A stretch of 64,000 bases of DNA, from contig NZ_JAOCDM010000001.1 in assembly GCF_029840925.1 (NCBI RefSeq), positions 62,001 to 126,000 of the forward strand. The letters run 5' to 3'. Under the pieces are notes generated by a model. The model was not told the origin of the DNA. It ran no database searches and was given only the letters and a program-made list of their open reading frames with translations. Each line of letters opens with the position of its first letter. The first letter of the stretch is position 1. This document shows, in pieces, positions 16,709 through 26,135 of this stretch. This stretch comes from Pseudomonas sp. GD03858 (GTDB lineage Bacteria > Pseudomonadota > Gammaproteobacteria > Pseudomonadales > Pseudomonadaceae). The position numbers and the translations under genes are program-made.

Positions 16709-17244
16709 CCCTCGCCCTGGCCCTGATGGGGATGACTGTCGCCCAAGCAGGCGGCCTCCCTCCACCGGCGTACCAGTTGGCCGCCGCCCAGGCCGGCATC
16801 CCGCCCTTGGTGCTGTTCGCCATTGCCCAGCAGGAGAGCGGCACGCCGTTGCGTGGGCAGCTCATCCCTTGGCCGTGGACCTTGAATGTGGCCGGCACGC
16901 CGCAGCGTTTCGCCACCCGTGACCAGGCCTGTAGCGCACTCACCGTGGCGCTCACCCAGCATGATCCCAAGCGCATCGATGTCGGCCTGGGGCAAACCAA
17001 CCTGGGTTACAACCCCGAGCGTTACCCCACCGCCTGCGATGCCCTCGATCCACGTAGCAACCTCGCCGTCACCGCCGACCTGTTGCGCGCGCACTACGCC
17101 GACGTCGGTGACTGGGTCATCGCTGCCGGCCGTTACCACCGGCCTGCGGGTGGCGCCCCGGCGGCGCGCTACCGCACGCAGTTCAGCCAGCACTGGCAGC
17201 GCCTTGAAGCCGCCATGTCCAGCCGTGGAGGACCACGCTCATGA
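16690..17244 (+). CDS. Lytic transglycosylase of the transfer system, 184 aa
   Basis: Secreted SLT-fold protein with the catalytic glutamate in FAIAQQESG (E49) and the downstream DVGLGQTNLGYN substrate-groove motif. These VirB1-like enzymes cleave peptidoglycan locally so the secretion channel can cross the wall. It has an N-terminal signal peptide (LTLALALMGMTVAQA). It overlaps both neighbours, so it is translationally coupled within the operon. Confidence 0.92.
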   Translation: MATRRLTLALALMGMTVAQAGGLPPPAYQLAAAQAGIPPLVLFAIAQQESGTPLRGQLIPWPWTLNVAGTPQRFATRDQACSALTVALTQHDPKRIDVGLGQTNLGYNPERYPTACDALDPRSNLAVTADLLRAHYADVGDWVIAAGRYHRPAGGAPAARYRTQFSQHWQRLEAAMSSRGGPRS

Positions 17245-17702
17245 TTGTCGTTCGCCGGGGCGCACTGATTTGTAGGCTGGTGGGGTCGTTGGCCGCCGGG
17301 GCATGGCTTATGCCAATGCCCCCTGCTATGGCCGCCGAATCGGCCGCGCCGGTCGAACGACCCGACCCACGCACACTGAACTGGGTACTGCCGGTGCGCA
17401 GCGCGCGCCTCACGCCGGGTGAGGTGCCACGCAGAGCGCTGGACCTGCCAGGCATGGCCCCGCTGTTCCTGGTTGGCGCGGACGCCGCCTCATTGGCGTG
17501 GCTGGCGCAGCACGCGCCAGCGCTGAAGCAGTTGGGCGCCAATGGCCTGGCTGTTGAGGTCGCCGATGCGGCGGCGCTGCGGCGCATCGAGGCGCTCGCG
17601 CCTAGATTGGCCATCTGGCCGGTCAGCGGCGACGACATCGCCGAGCGGCTGGAACTGGAGCACTACCCGGTACTGATCACACCGACCGGCCTGGAACAGT
17701 GA
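17241..17702 (+). CDS. TIGR03765-family ICE protein (PFL_4695), 153 aa
   Basis: Signal peptide followed by the family pattern RTLNWVLPVRSARLTPGEVP and GMAPLFLVGADAASLAWLAQ, ending HYPVLITPTGLEQ. Such proteins sit immediately before traD in this ICE class. The fold appears thioredoxin/TrbB-like but no CxxC is present. Periplasmic; precise function unknown. ATGA overlap with the transglycosylase. Confidence 0.87.
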   Translation: MIVVRRGALICRLVGSLAAGAWLMPMPPAMAAESAAPVERPDPRTLNWVLPVRSARLTPGEVPRRALDLPGMAPLFLVGADAASLAWLAQHAPALKQLGANGLAVEVADAAALRRIEALAPRLAIWPVSGDDIAERLELEHYPVLITPTGLEQ

Positions 17703-17711
17703 GGTACCGCC

Positions 17712-19838
17712 ATGAGCGTTCATGCGATGGAATCCCTGCTGCGCCCGGCGGTGGAGCTGTACACCGTGGGCATCTGCGCCGGTGCCGGCTCGCTGTGCCT
17801 GCATTCGCCTTGGGCGGTGGCGCTGTCACCGGAAATTGGCGCTGGCATGGCCCTGGCCTACACCGCCTTCGGCCTCAAGCGCCTCAATGAGGCCCGCATT
17901 GTCCTGCGCTATCGCCGCAACATCCGCCGCCTGCCCCGCTACTCGCTGACCAGCCGACAGATCCCGGTCAGCAGCAAGCGCTTGTTCATGGGCCGTGGTT
18001 TTCGCTGGAGCCGCCTGCATACGCAACGTTTGCTCGAAGCGCAGGATCCCGCACTCGCCCGCTACGTCAACCAGTCAGCGGCCTACCAATGGGCACGGCG
18101 CCTGGAGCACTTGCTGGAAAAAGCGCCGCCAGGGCTCTCCTTCCTGCCTCGCGTGACCGCCTGGGACAGTCCGCTCAATCCGGTACGACCGCTGCCGCCG
18201 GTGGGCGGCTCACCGCTGCTGCACGGCGTCGAGCCCAACGAACAGGAAGCCTCCTTACCTTTGGGCGAGCGCGTGGGCCACACCCTGGTGCTGGGCACCA
18301 CCCGGGTCGGCAAAACGCGCCTGGCCGAGGTTTACATCACCCAGGACATCCACCGACCAAGTCAGGAAGTGGTGATTGTCTTCGACCCCAAAGGCGATGC
18401 CGACCTGCTCAAGCGCATGTACGTGGAAGCACGACGCGCCGGCCGCGAACACGAGTTCTACGTCTTCCACCTGGGCTGGCCGGAGATATCCGCCCGCTAC
18501 AACGCCATCGGCCGTTTCGGCCGCATCTCGGAAGTCGCCACTCGGATTGCTGGCCAACTGAGCGGTGAAGGCAACTCGGCGGCATTTCGCGAGTTTGCCT
18601 GGCGCTTCGTCAATATCATCGCCCGGGCCCTGATCGAGCTCGGCCGGCGCCCCGACTACCTGCAGATCCAGCGGCACGTGGTGAACATCGACGCGCTGTT
18701 CATCGAATACGCCCAGCACTTCTTTGCCCGGCATGACCCGCAGGCCTGGGAAGCGATCGTACTGATCGAAGGCCGACTAAACGAGAAGAACATCCCGCGG
18801 CACATGATCGGCCGCGAGAAACGCGTGGTCGCCATCGAGCAGTACTTGACCGCCAAGCGCCTCTTCGACCCGGTGATGGATGGCCTGCGTTCAGCGGTGC
18901 GCTACGACCGCACCTACTTCGACAAGATCGTCGCCTCACTGCTGCCGTTGCTGGAAAAGCTCACCAGTGGCAAGACGGCGCAGTTGCTGGCCCCCAACTA
19001 TTCCGACTTGGACGATCCACGGCCAATCTTCGACTGGCTGCAGGTCATCCGTAAACGCGGCATCGTCTACGTCGGCCTGGATGCGCTGTCCGATGCCGAG
19101 GTCGCCGCCGCGGTCGGCAACTCGATGTTTGCCGACCTGGTCTCCGTCGCCGGGCACATCTACAAGCACGGTATAGACCACGGTCTCCCGAACTCCTCCA
19201 GTGCGACCGATAAGGTGCCCATCAACCTGCACGCCGACGAGTTCAACGAGCTGATGGGCGACGAGTTCATTCCGCTGATCAACAAGGGCGGCGGTGCCGG
19301 TATCCAAGTCACTGCCTACACCCAGACCTTGAGCGACATCGAGGCACGCATCGGCAGCCGAGCCAAGGCTGGCCAAGTCATCGGCAACTTCAACACCCTA
19401 CAGATGCTGCGCGTACGCGAAACTGCGACCGCCGAGCTGCTGACCAATCAGCTGCCCAAGGTCAACGTGCAGACACGCACCCTGGTCTCCGGCGCAACCG
19501 ACACGGCCGATCCGGATGCCCATACCGACTTCACGTCGTCCTCGCAGGACCGTGTCACCACCACCGCCATGCCACTGATCGAGCCCGCGCACATCATCGC
19601 CCTACCGAAAGGCCAAATGTTTTCGTTCCAGGAGGGCGGGCAACTGTGGAAGGTCCGGATGCCGCTACCGAAGCCGGCCAGCGACGATGAAATGCCAGCG
19701 GACCTGCAGGCCCTGGCCGCGCGTATGCGCGAGTCCTACAACGCCAACGCGGAAAGTTGGTGGAGCAGTGCTGGCGGTGCCCCGACGGTCGACTTCGATC
19801 CCGAGATGCCGCCACCGGGACGCAAATCGGCCTCGTGA
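17712..19838 (+). CDS. traD: TraD-type conjugative coupling protein, 708 aa
   Basis: VirD4/TraD ATPase that hands the relaxase-DNA complex to the secretion channel. Membrane segments lie in the first 70 residues; Walker A (VLGTTRVGKTRLAE) is near residue 192, Walker B-like VIVFDPKGDADLLK near 221, and a conserved ATPase core (ADEFNELMGDEFIPLINKGG) near 500-520. It matches the SXT/PFGI-1 TraD class (TIGR03743), of normal length. It begins 9 bp after the preceding gene and is followed by the TIGR03747 membrane protein. Confidence 0.95.
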   Translation: MSVHAMESLLRPAVELYTVGICAGAGSLCLHSPWAVALSPEIGAGMALAYTAFGLKRLNEARIVLRYRRNIRRLPRYSLTSRQIPVSSKRLFMGRGFRWSRLHTQRLLEAQDPALARYVNQSAAYQWARRLEHLLEKAPPGLSFLPRVTAWDSPLNPVRPLPPVGGSPLLHGVEPNEQEASLPLGERVGHTLVLGTTRVGKTRLAEVYITQDIHRPSQEVVIVFDPKGDADLLKRMYVEARRAGREHEFYVFHLGWPEISARYNAIGRFGRISEVATRIAGQLSGEGNSAAFREFAWRFVNIIARALIELGRRPDYLQIQRHVVNIDALFIEYAQHFFARHDPQAWEAIVLIEGRLNEKNIPRHMIGREKRVVAIEQYLTAKRLFDPVMDGLRSAVRYDRTYFDKIVASLLPLLEKLTSGKTAQLLAPNYSDLDDPRPIFDWLQVIRKRGIVYVGLDALSDAEVAAAVGNSMFADLVSVAGHIYKHGIDHGLPNSSSATDKVPINLHADEFNELMGDEFIPLINKGGGAGIQVTAYTQTLSDIEARIGSRAKAGQVIGNFNTLQMLRVRETATAELLTNQLPKVNVQTRTLVSGATDTADPDAHTDFTSSSQDRVTTTAMPLIEPAHIIALPKGQMFSFQEGGQLWKVRMPLPKPASDDEMPADLQALAARMRESYNANAESWWSSAGGAPTVDFDPEMPPPGRKSAS

Positions 19839-19873
19839 TCGCCTGGTAGCCAGCCAACACCTGGGAGCCTCTA

Positions 19874-20602
19874 ATGCCTACTACCGCAGCCAACCCACCG
19901 CAGACACAACGACGACCAGGGCTGATCTTCGGCACGCTGGAGCTGTGCCTGCGATTGCTCGGCCTGCTGTTTGCTTCCCTGCTGTTCTCCATCCTGCTGG
20001 AGTTCGCGGGCATGCTGTGGTTCTGGCCAGAACAGGGGTGGCATCACAGCCATGCGATGTGGCTCAGTGAACTCGGCTGGCTCAGCTCTCACTTCAAAAG
20101 CTCGCTGCTGGTGCAAGAGCCGGCACAAGCGACCGCGAAACTCCTTGAGCACCTCAACGACTGGGTCGTAGTGCGCTCGGGATGGGCGAAATCGGACACA
20201 CAACTGAAACTGATCAGCCGAGAAGCGTCAGTACGGGGGCAGTTTGCTCAGATCTACGTTGTGATGCAGGACTTCTTGTTGGCAGCTTTGTTCATCGTGT
20301 TCACTTTCGTGGTGCGCTTGGTCGTCCTTACCCTAGCCATGCCACTCTTCGTACTGGCCGTGATTACCGGCGCAGTTGACGGACTAATGCGCCGTGATCT
20401 GCGCAAATTCGAGGCAGGGCGTGAGAGCAGCTTTATCTACCATAGAGCGAAGCGAACATTGCTGCCGTTAATGATAAGCCCTTGGATGATCTATCTCTCC
20501 CTGCCTTGGTCCCTCAACCCCATCTGGGTACTGTTGCCATCTGCCGTACTGCTCGGGTGCATGGTGGCGATCACCGCCACGACGTTCAAAAAGTACCTTT
20601 AG
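19874..20602 (+). CDS. TIGR03747-family ICE membrane protein, 242 aa
   Basis: Integral inner-membrane protein with about four hydrophobic helices (LELCLRLLGLLFASLLFSIL; DFLLAALFIVFTFVVRLVVL; FVLAVITGAVDGLM; the C-terminal WVLLPSAVLLGCMVAITATT). A conserved cytoplasmic motif DLRKFEAGRESSFIYHRAKR is diagnostic for the family. It is the last backbone gene before the first defence cargo, so the transfer operon is split at this point. Confidence 0.9.
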   Translation: MPTTAANPPQTQRRPGLIFGTLELCLRLLGLLFASLLFSILLEFAGMLWFWPEQGWHHSHAMWLSELGWLSSHFKSSLLVQEPAQATAKLLEHLNDWVVVRSGWAKSDTQLKLISREASVRGQFAQIYVVMQDFLLAALFIVFTFVVRLVVLTLAMPLFVLAVITGAVDGLMRRDLRKFEAGRESSFIYHRAKRTLLPLMISPWMIYLSLPWSLNPIWVLLPSAVLLGCMVAITATTFKKYL

Positions 20603-20900
20603 CTGTCGCGCTTTCCCAAGGATGAACCTTAGTGCCCGGCTCCCAAGAACGCCACACGCCTAGGGATCAGCTCACTCCACGGCGCGGGGCCTTCTACCTA
20701 GACCCAGTCGAAATTCTTTAATTACCCATACTTTCATGCTTCCAGCGCTTGGACCTTGTAACCACCGGCTTCACTCATGACCTGGCTACCACTGCATTAA
20801 CAAAATCGAATATACTACTCGACTCATAAGCCAACCGCTATGCAAACCACAATATCTTTATAGATAATCATCTGGTTAACCGTTTACGCTAGGGAAGAAA
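20603..20900. other. AT-rich junction and promoter region before cargo block A
   Basis: About 300 bp without a gene. Composition falls from GC-rich backbone to AT-rich cargo around 20710. Promoter-like AT-rich hexamers (for example TATACT at 20811-20816) lie before the cargo start, and AGGGAAG precedes the ATG at 20901. Confidence 0.45.
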
Positions 20901-22541
20901 ATGATGGCTCCAACGGAATCAAAATTTCAATCCAGTGAAGTCATAGCCGCGTGGAAATACATATGCCAACTTCGAGTACAGCTCCATAAAAACAAGGCAA
21001 GCTTGGTGCTGGGCGCTGGAATCAGCTGGGACTTGAAGCTTCCTCTTTGGGGGAGTTTGATTGAGAAGATAAAGAGCGCTATGCAATTAAAGGCGCCTGA
21101 GGCAATGCTGGTCTCTGAGCCGCCTGGAAAGGCCGCACTAGTCCTTTTCGAAATTTTTTATTCATTTAAAAAATCAGAGATCATCGCAAGCGAGATTTAT
21201 AAAGACTCAAATTTGGTTGAACGTAAAATTCTTTCTGACTGGCGCGAACTGATTCATGAAGCTTTATACAGTGACACAAAAGAGAACGAGCGCCGAAAAA
21301 CAATCGACGAGCACCCTTACTTCAAGCAAATGATAGCTTTCATCAAGCAATCAGAATTGACTGTCAACTACAATTTTGATGACTACGTGGAGTATGGCTT
21401 ATCATTTACAGACCTCAACCCAACCAAACATGAGCGCCCCTATCAGACCATTTGGTCTCATCACTCTCAATTTACAAAGGACAAGTGTGTAATTTATCAC
21501 CCAAACGGTTTTTTACCATTTGATAAAAAGAAGTTCCAAAGCGAAAATTTGATATTTTCCGATGGTGCCTTTGCGGACCAACTTCTTGATGGGATTGGTG
21601 GTGGACTATCAACATTACTCCATGTATTGACTAAAAAGACCAGCATATTGCTAGGACATTCCCTGACAGACTCAACCTTGCTGCACCTTCTTCGAAAATC
21701 ATCCACGATAAGCCCTGGCAATTACAATTATTTCATTCGATACATGAGAGACGATGAGGAGCTAGACACTCAATCAAGAACAGCCATTTTTGAAGCGAAC
21801 TTCAATAACTACAATCTCATCACTCTATTTTTCAGAAACTCCGACATTCGAGAGTTCCTGCACGCAATAACCCTTCCAGAAGATGACTTCTTGCTTGAGT
21901 CTGACATTCTCGGATTGCCCACCAAATATTGTTACTACATGGTCGGATCTATAGGAATTGGGAAGTCTACTGCCTTAAGCCAATTTGGCAATCTAATAAC
22001 ACTCGATGAATGGTTCGACGAGCGCCCCGCTGAAATGGCGAATTCACCAGAAGACTTATCCACCCATAAGACCATAACTATTGACTCTTGGACCAACCAG
22101 CAATTCGGAAAGAAAAATAATTACCTGTCAAGTAAGAAGGTCGGTGTATTCATAATTGATAGATCCCCGATGGACCCTTTGACTTTTGTCGTGGACATCA
22201 CCATTGAGGATAGGGCTCGCTCAATGCTTTGCCAGGGCATTAGGCCCGGGAAATCTTCAAAAATTGTAGAAGCTGGAGAAATCATTCACATGATTGGTGA
22301 GCCTTCAGAAATATGGTCGAGACTAATAACAAAGAGAAAAGAATCTAGTTGGCCACCTGAAAAGATAGCTCAGCTACAAGACAAAAGCCTTGAACTGTAC
22401 AAGCCCTTACATCCAAAATTTGTCAATTCAACAGGAAGGAAGGAAATAGATGTAATCCGTGATGTAGCCAAGATCATATTTTCGGCAGCATACACCCCTT
22501 CAGACCTAGATGGCGAGCTTAGGAGAATCGCAAATGCATAG
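20901..22541 (+). CDS. SIR2-like NADase fused to a (deoxy)nucleoside-kinase-like P-loop domain, 546 aa
   Basis: The N-terminal half is a SIR2-like domain: LVLGAGISWDLKLPLW (GAGIS at 38-42), NYNFDDYVE near 155, YHPNGFLPF near 199 and LLGHSLTDSTLLHLL near 252, the usual NAD-binding and catalytic positions of antiphage SIR2 proteins. From about residue 345 a second domain begins with a P-loop (GSIGIGKST) and a DRSPMDPLTF motif near 419, reminiscent of deoxynucleoside kinases (DRS/ERS motif), plus a basic LID-like segment (LITKRKESSWP). I infer an NAD-depleting effector controlled by a nucleotide-recognising domain. It overlaps the downstream deoxyribosyltransferase by 8 nt and is AT-rich relative to the backbone, indicating acquisition. 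Confidence 0.82.
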   Translation: MMAPTESKFQSSEVIAAWKYICQLRVQLHKNKASLVLGAGISWDLKLPLWGSLIEKIKSAMQLKAPEAMLVSEPPGKAALVLFEIFYSFKKSEIIASEIYKDSNLVERKILSDWRELIHEALYSDTKENERRKTIDEHPYFKQMIAFIKQSELTVNYNFDDYVEYGLSFTDLNPTKHERPYQTIWSHHSQFTKDKCVIYHPNGFLPFDKKKFQSENLIFSDGAFADQLLDGIGGGLSTLLHVLTKKTSILLGHSLTDSTLLHLLRKSSTISPGNYNYFIRYMRDDEELDTQSRTAIFEANFNNYNLITLFFRNSDIREFLHAITLPEDDFLLESDILGLPTKYCYYMVGSIGIGKSTALSQFGNLITLDEWFDERPAEMANSPEDLSTHKTITIDSWTNQQFGKKNNYLSSKKVGVFIIDRSPMDPLTFVVDITIEDRARSMLCQGIRPGKSSKIVEAGEIIHMIGEPSEIWSRLITKRKESSWPPEKIAQLQDKSLELYKPLHPKFVNSTGRKEIDVIRDVAKIIFSAAYTPSDLDGELRRIANA

Positions 22542-22998
22542 AAAACCTAGCATGTATCTTGCCGCCCCACTCTTCAATGAAATGGAGTTAAACTACAATT
22601 CTTCATTGAAAAAAGAGCTCTCCCCTTTTTTCGATGTATTTCTACCACAGGACGACGGTCTATTATTGCGCGACATCGTTAAAGGCGGAGTTCGGCAAGA
22701 CATTGCTGCTAGAATGGTATTTGATGCAGATGTCCAGGCCATGTCAGATTCCGACATTATTTTAGCAGTGCTTCACGGCGCTCACATAGACGAAGGTGTA
22801 GCATTTGAATTAGGCTACTGCTTTGCAAACAATAAAAAATGCATAGCCCTGCAAGAAGATATCCGACAGGCGCTCCCCACTGGAAACAACCCTATGATTA
22901 GTCAAAGCTGTGAAAGAGTATTTAGAGACAAGGGAAGTCTACTGGACTGGGTGAAAATAAACTTCCAAGTCAAATCCTCCACTGAATCCAGCTTGTAA
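22534..22998 (+). CDS. Nucleoside 2-deoxyribosyltransferase-like protein, 154 aa
   Basis: Starts MYLAAPLFNEMELNYN after a short leader; YLAAPLF is the typical nucleotide-binding beginning of nucleoside 2-deoxyribosyltransferases. The catalytic-glutamate motif DEGVAFELGYCFANNKK lies near residues 89-105 and the acidic SDSDIILAVLHGAH segment precedes it. The family moves deoxyribose between bases or hydrolyses deoxynucleoside (5'-phosphate) glycosidic bonds. ATG at 22534 follows TAGGAGA; it overlaps the SIR2-kinase gene by 8 nt, so the pair is co-translated. In this context it probably makes, removes or senses a nucleotide signal for the SIR2 effector (inference). Confidence 0.85.
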   Translation: MHRKPSMYLAAPLFNEMELNYNSSLKKELSPFFDVFLPQDDGLLLRDIVKGGVRQDIAARMVFDADVQAMSDSDIILAVLHGAHIDEGVAFELGYCFANNKKCIALQEDIRQALPTGNNPMISQSCERVFRDKGSLLDWVKINFQVKSSTESSL

Positions 22999-23116
22999 AT
23001 TTAAATTAGTGCGAATTACTCTCTGGAACTGGAAGAATATTTAGGCGGCGTGGCTCGACCGCCTTCTGCAAATTCAGCTCAACCGTGAGCCAGCGGTCAC
23101 GAATCCTATTAAAACC

Positions 23117-25225
23117 TCATTGACGAGCAATACCTTCGTAGAAGTAATTAAGAATATATAACTCAAATCGATCGCCATGCCTATTAAAGTATGACAGGAC
23201 CTCATCTTTATGCTGCAACAATTTGTCTATAGTTAAATGAATATCTAATTGCTCATCCTCAAAGTCATGTAGCCCCGAGCGTTGAATTATTTTCGAGATC
23301 GACCTCGGCAGCCCATACTCCTCCAATTGATAGACGACCTTAGGCAAAAAAGCAGAGGAAATTTTTGCTATGAACGGGCTAATGTCATTTGCGGGTGCCC
23401 CCAGAAGCTTCTCCTGTAGAACACAGACATCGCCCAACAGCCCAGGCAATCGGAAAGTTACGGTTCTCTCTAGCTTGAAGAAATCATCTACACCAATGTC
23501 AAGACTTTCCATTTGGGCTAGCAGTTCTGGAATCGAGTAGCGCCAATTTCCAGACAGTATCTTGATAAATTCAACAACATTAGTATAGGAAGCCCCCCAA
23601 ACGCCGGGTTGAAGCCGTAAGATCTTGTAAAGCAGGCGATCCCAGTCGGCGGTCCGCTCAGAATTTAGATACTTCAACCCGTTCCAAGAGTTAGGATTAT
23701 TGTGCAGATCAGTCACAATATCCTTGATTACGCCAGAGTGCGTAGTTTGAATGGAATTGCTATCACGTATAAATTTGTAGCCATCATCACCGACGAGACC
23801 CACAAGTTCTTCTCTGTAAGCCACAATTTTAGCGATTTGATCTGCCGTCAAATCATCTTTAAAATCGTCCTCATTAGTCCCGCCCAGCAACTCATCCGGT
23901 ACTGAGAGTTGAAGATCTGTAGCCCCCTCCACTGGTGGCTTATCCAATATATAGATATTACCAACGAAATGGCGAAGCATTCTTCCGCCTCGCCCAATAA
24001 TATTCTTATAAGAAAAATCAGTGATTTTCGCCGTACCTTTACCGCTACGATTACTCCAAAGCACAACATTCTGCGCTGAAGTATTAACACCTTCAATGAT
24101 CGAAGAGGTAGAGACTATTCGCTGAAGTCCGTCGCTCTCTTCAAACAAACGAATTTGCAACTGACTCAAGGATCTATGAAGTTGACCATTATGAATACCC
24201 GCACCACGCTTTACCAATTGAGTTAGAGGCCAATTAGGGTCATAGTTTTTAGCGAGCCACTGGCTAAAATCTTCCAATAATGGGCTGGTGGTTCGAGCAG
24301 CGTCAGCGATGAGTAGCGTTGTTACTCGATCGATATTTGAATATGTTCCGGCGTAGATAAGCGTCTTGCCAGGCGCTTCTGAAAGAATCTTAAGGAGGAT
24401 TTCACTCTTTTTGATTTCATCCCCACCTATCTCTTCGTGCAGATCGTATTTCTTCAAAAAAACCGTATTGAAGTCTAAATTACAAAACTCCATACCCTTA
24501 GTAAAGACATTATCCTTTATGCTACTAATATTTGGCGCCAGGAAGTAGCGCTGCTTCGACAACTTGCTTAGCCGGAGAATTGCTTTCAATAAAGCTGGCG
24601 AGCGCTCCTTATCTAGAGCATGGCTTGCCTTATAAAACTCATCAATAATCAAAATATCCAACGACTCAAGCTTCTCAGCGTATTGGATAGCTCTTTCAGG
24701 AGGAAATATTAAAATATTTTTTTCTGCGAGAGTTTGGTCAGCCGTGGTAATTATCTTATAGCTGGCACCAAACTTCAGCTGCAACCTCCGCCTGGTCTCA
24801 TCAGTCAAAGCAATCGTCGGAACAATTATCGCAACATTTCTTGGCCGTCTAACAGATATAAATGAGTCAATAACAAAGCTTTTCCCAAAGCTAGTCGGGG
24901 CGCTTACAGCAATGCTATCCCCATCAAGCAACTTATGGAGCAGGAACGACTGCTCTCGGTGCAGTGTGATTTTTTCACTCCCGCCCACATCTACCTTGAA
25001 TGCCTCATGAACCAATCGATCCTGCCAAGAAGATGAGTTCAATTCAAGGTACGGGTAAAGGCCAGCCCTACGAATGAGGTGATTAACTATGGGCGAGTAA
25101 GGTGTACCCGAGCTCTTAAACTCATGGAGAAGCTTTATCAACTCATCTCTTGCGGAACTTTCATTCCCGCTTTCCATTAGGTTATTGACGACATGACACT
25201 GCTCAAATGCATCCATGCTATTCAT
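23117..25225 (-). CDS. hamB: Hachiman helicase HamB, 702 aa
   Basis: Superfamily 2 helicase: Walker A APTSFGKS at 109-116, motif Ia region VPTIALTDETRRRL, DExx box IIDEFYKA at about 193-200 (DEFY in place of DEAH/DECH) and a motif VI segment (NIIGRGGRMLRH). With the DUF1837 gene immediately upstream and overlapping, it forms the two-gene Hachiman anti-phage system, in which HamB scans DNA and restrains or activates the HamA nuclease. The start is uncertain among ATGs at 25252, 25225 and 25216; 25225 overlaps the hamA stop (ATGAATAG). AT-rich cargo, convergent with the SIR2 module. Confidence 0.88.
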   Translation of the reverse strand: MNSMDAFEQCHVVNNLMESGNESSARDELIKLLHEFKSSGTPYSPIVNHLIRRAGLYPYLELNSSSWQDRLVHEAFKVDVGGSEKITLHREQSFLLHKLLDGDSIAVSAPTSFGKSFVIDSFISVRRPRNVAIIVPTIALTDETRRRLQLKFGASYKIITTADQTLAEKNILIFPPERAIQYAEKLESLDILIIDEFYKASHALDKERSPALLKAILRLSKLSKQRYFLAPNISSIKDNVFTKGMEFCNLDFNTVFLKKYDLHEEIGGDEIKKSEILLKILSEAPGKTLIYAGTYSNIDRVTTLLIADAARTTSPLLEDFSQWLAKNYDPNWPLTQLVKRGAGIHNGQLHRSLSQLQIRLFEESDGLQRIVSTSSIIEGVNTSAQNVVLWSNRSGKGTAKITDFSYKNIIGRGGRMLRHFVGNIYILDKPPVEGATDLQLSVPDELLGGTNEDDFKDDLTADQIAKIVAYREELVGLVGDDGYKFIRDSNSIQTTHSGVIKDIVTDLHNNPNSWNGLKYLNSERTADWDRLLYKILRLQPGVWGASYTNVVEFIKILSGNWRYSIPELLAQMESLDIGVDDFFKLERTVTFRLPGLLGDVCVLQEKLLGAPANDISPFIAKISSAFLPKVVYQLEEYGLPRSISKIIQRSGLHDFEDEQLDIHLTIDKLLQHKDEVLSYFNRHGDRFELYILNYFYEGIARQ

Positions 25226-26135
25226 CTCGTAAAAACTCAACCTTAGAAACAAACTTATCGACTATCGGAGCTTTCTTAGGTACCGGAAACAAGATAATGT
25301 GAAACTTTATCTCTGAGTAAAGAAACACCTTAGCCCCAAGCTGTTCAGCTTGCTTCTTGAAGTAGGCCAGTGCCCTCTGCCGATGAAACTCAACAACTTT
25401 TGATTCATACTCTTGGCTAAATACTTTACAGCCATTAGTGATATCACACTCATGCAACAACAAAATAGGTATATTCAATCTCGGCTTGAGACCATCAATC
25501 GAAGCCTGATTAGAAAGAGCAACCTTAATTCGTGCAACAAGACCCACATCCAAGCAAAGCCCGTCCAAGTCACTCACATTAGTAATTATGCTATTTTCTT
25601 TCTTTAGCTTGTTCGTATCAAGAGCGTTTTCGACTGACATTATAATCGAACCCAGCCTGGCATCCTCGATACTGGTGTAAAACTTAGCCTCGCCAAACCA
25701 TATACTAAAATCTTCTTCTTCCAAGACAATGTGTACGCTATCCGCCCCCTTTGCATTGTCTTGAGAGTTCTGCTTATAAAAAATCTTAGGCACTACAGGC
25801 AAAGCTGAATATTGATGCTTCATAATCCCATAAAGCACAATCTCAGCCAGCTCACTACCACGCCCAATATCCCCCTCTTTGTCGGTCAACCGAAGATTTT
25901 TTGCTGCGGCCCTCAATAAGGAAGATGGTTTACCACCCAAACTTTCTCGCTCTCTCTGAGATAACGAAGTCTCTGCTATATTATCCCAAATAAAGTCCTG
26001 AAACTTAGCATATCGCCACTTGCCATCCTCGTAGTCATTGACCACACTCAAAACCTTCTTCTGAGCTGTAACCTCAGAAGGCTCAATTAGTTTTAAGTCG
26101 TCAAAATGGCAATCTATTAGTATCGAGAATTCCAT
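25218..26135 (-). CDS. hamA: Hachiman nuclease HamA (DUF1837), 305 aa
   Basis: DUF1837/HamA-type protein. The diagnostic stretch is GADSVHIVLEEEDFSIWFGE followed directly by AKFYTS, carrying the E-x-K metal-site motif (GEAK at 148-151). It is a degradative DNase released when HamB senses abnormal DNA, as known for Hachiman. The frame is open to 26228 with ATGs at 26150 and 26135; 26135 is preferred for its weak GGA and because the protein then begins MEFSILIDCH, but the start is not secure. Its stop overlaps the hamB start. Confidence 0.87.
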   Translation of the reverse strand: MEFSILIDCHFDDLKLIEPSEVTAQKKVLSVVNDYEDGKWRYAKFQDFIWDNIAETSLSQRERESLGGKPSSLLRAAAKNLRLTDKEGDIGRGSELAEIVLYGIMKHQYSALPVVPKIFYKQNSQDNAKGADSVHIVLEEEDFSIWFGEAKFYTSIEDARLGSIIMSVENALDTNKLKKENSIITNVSDLDGLCLDVGLVARIKVALSNQASIDGLKPRLNIPILLLHECDITNGCKVFSQEYESKVVEFHRQRALAYFKKQAEQLGAKVFLYSEIKFHIILFPVPKKAPIVDKFVSKVEFLRDE

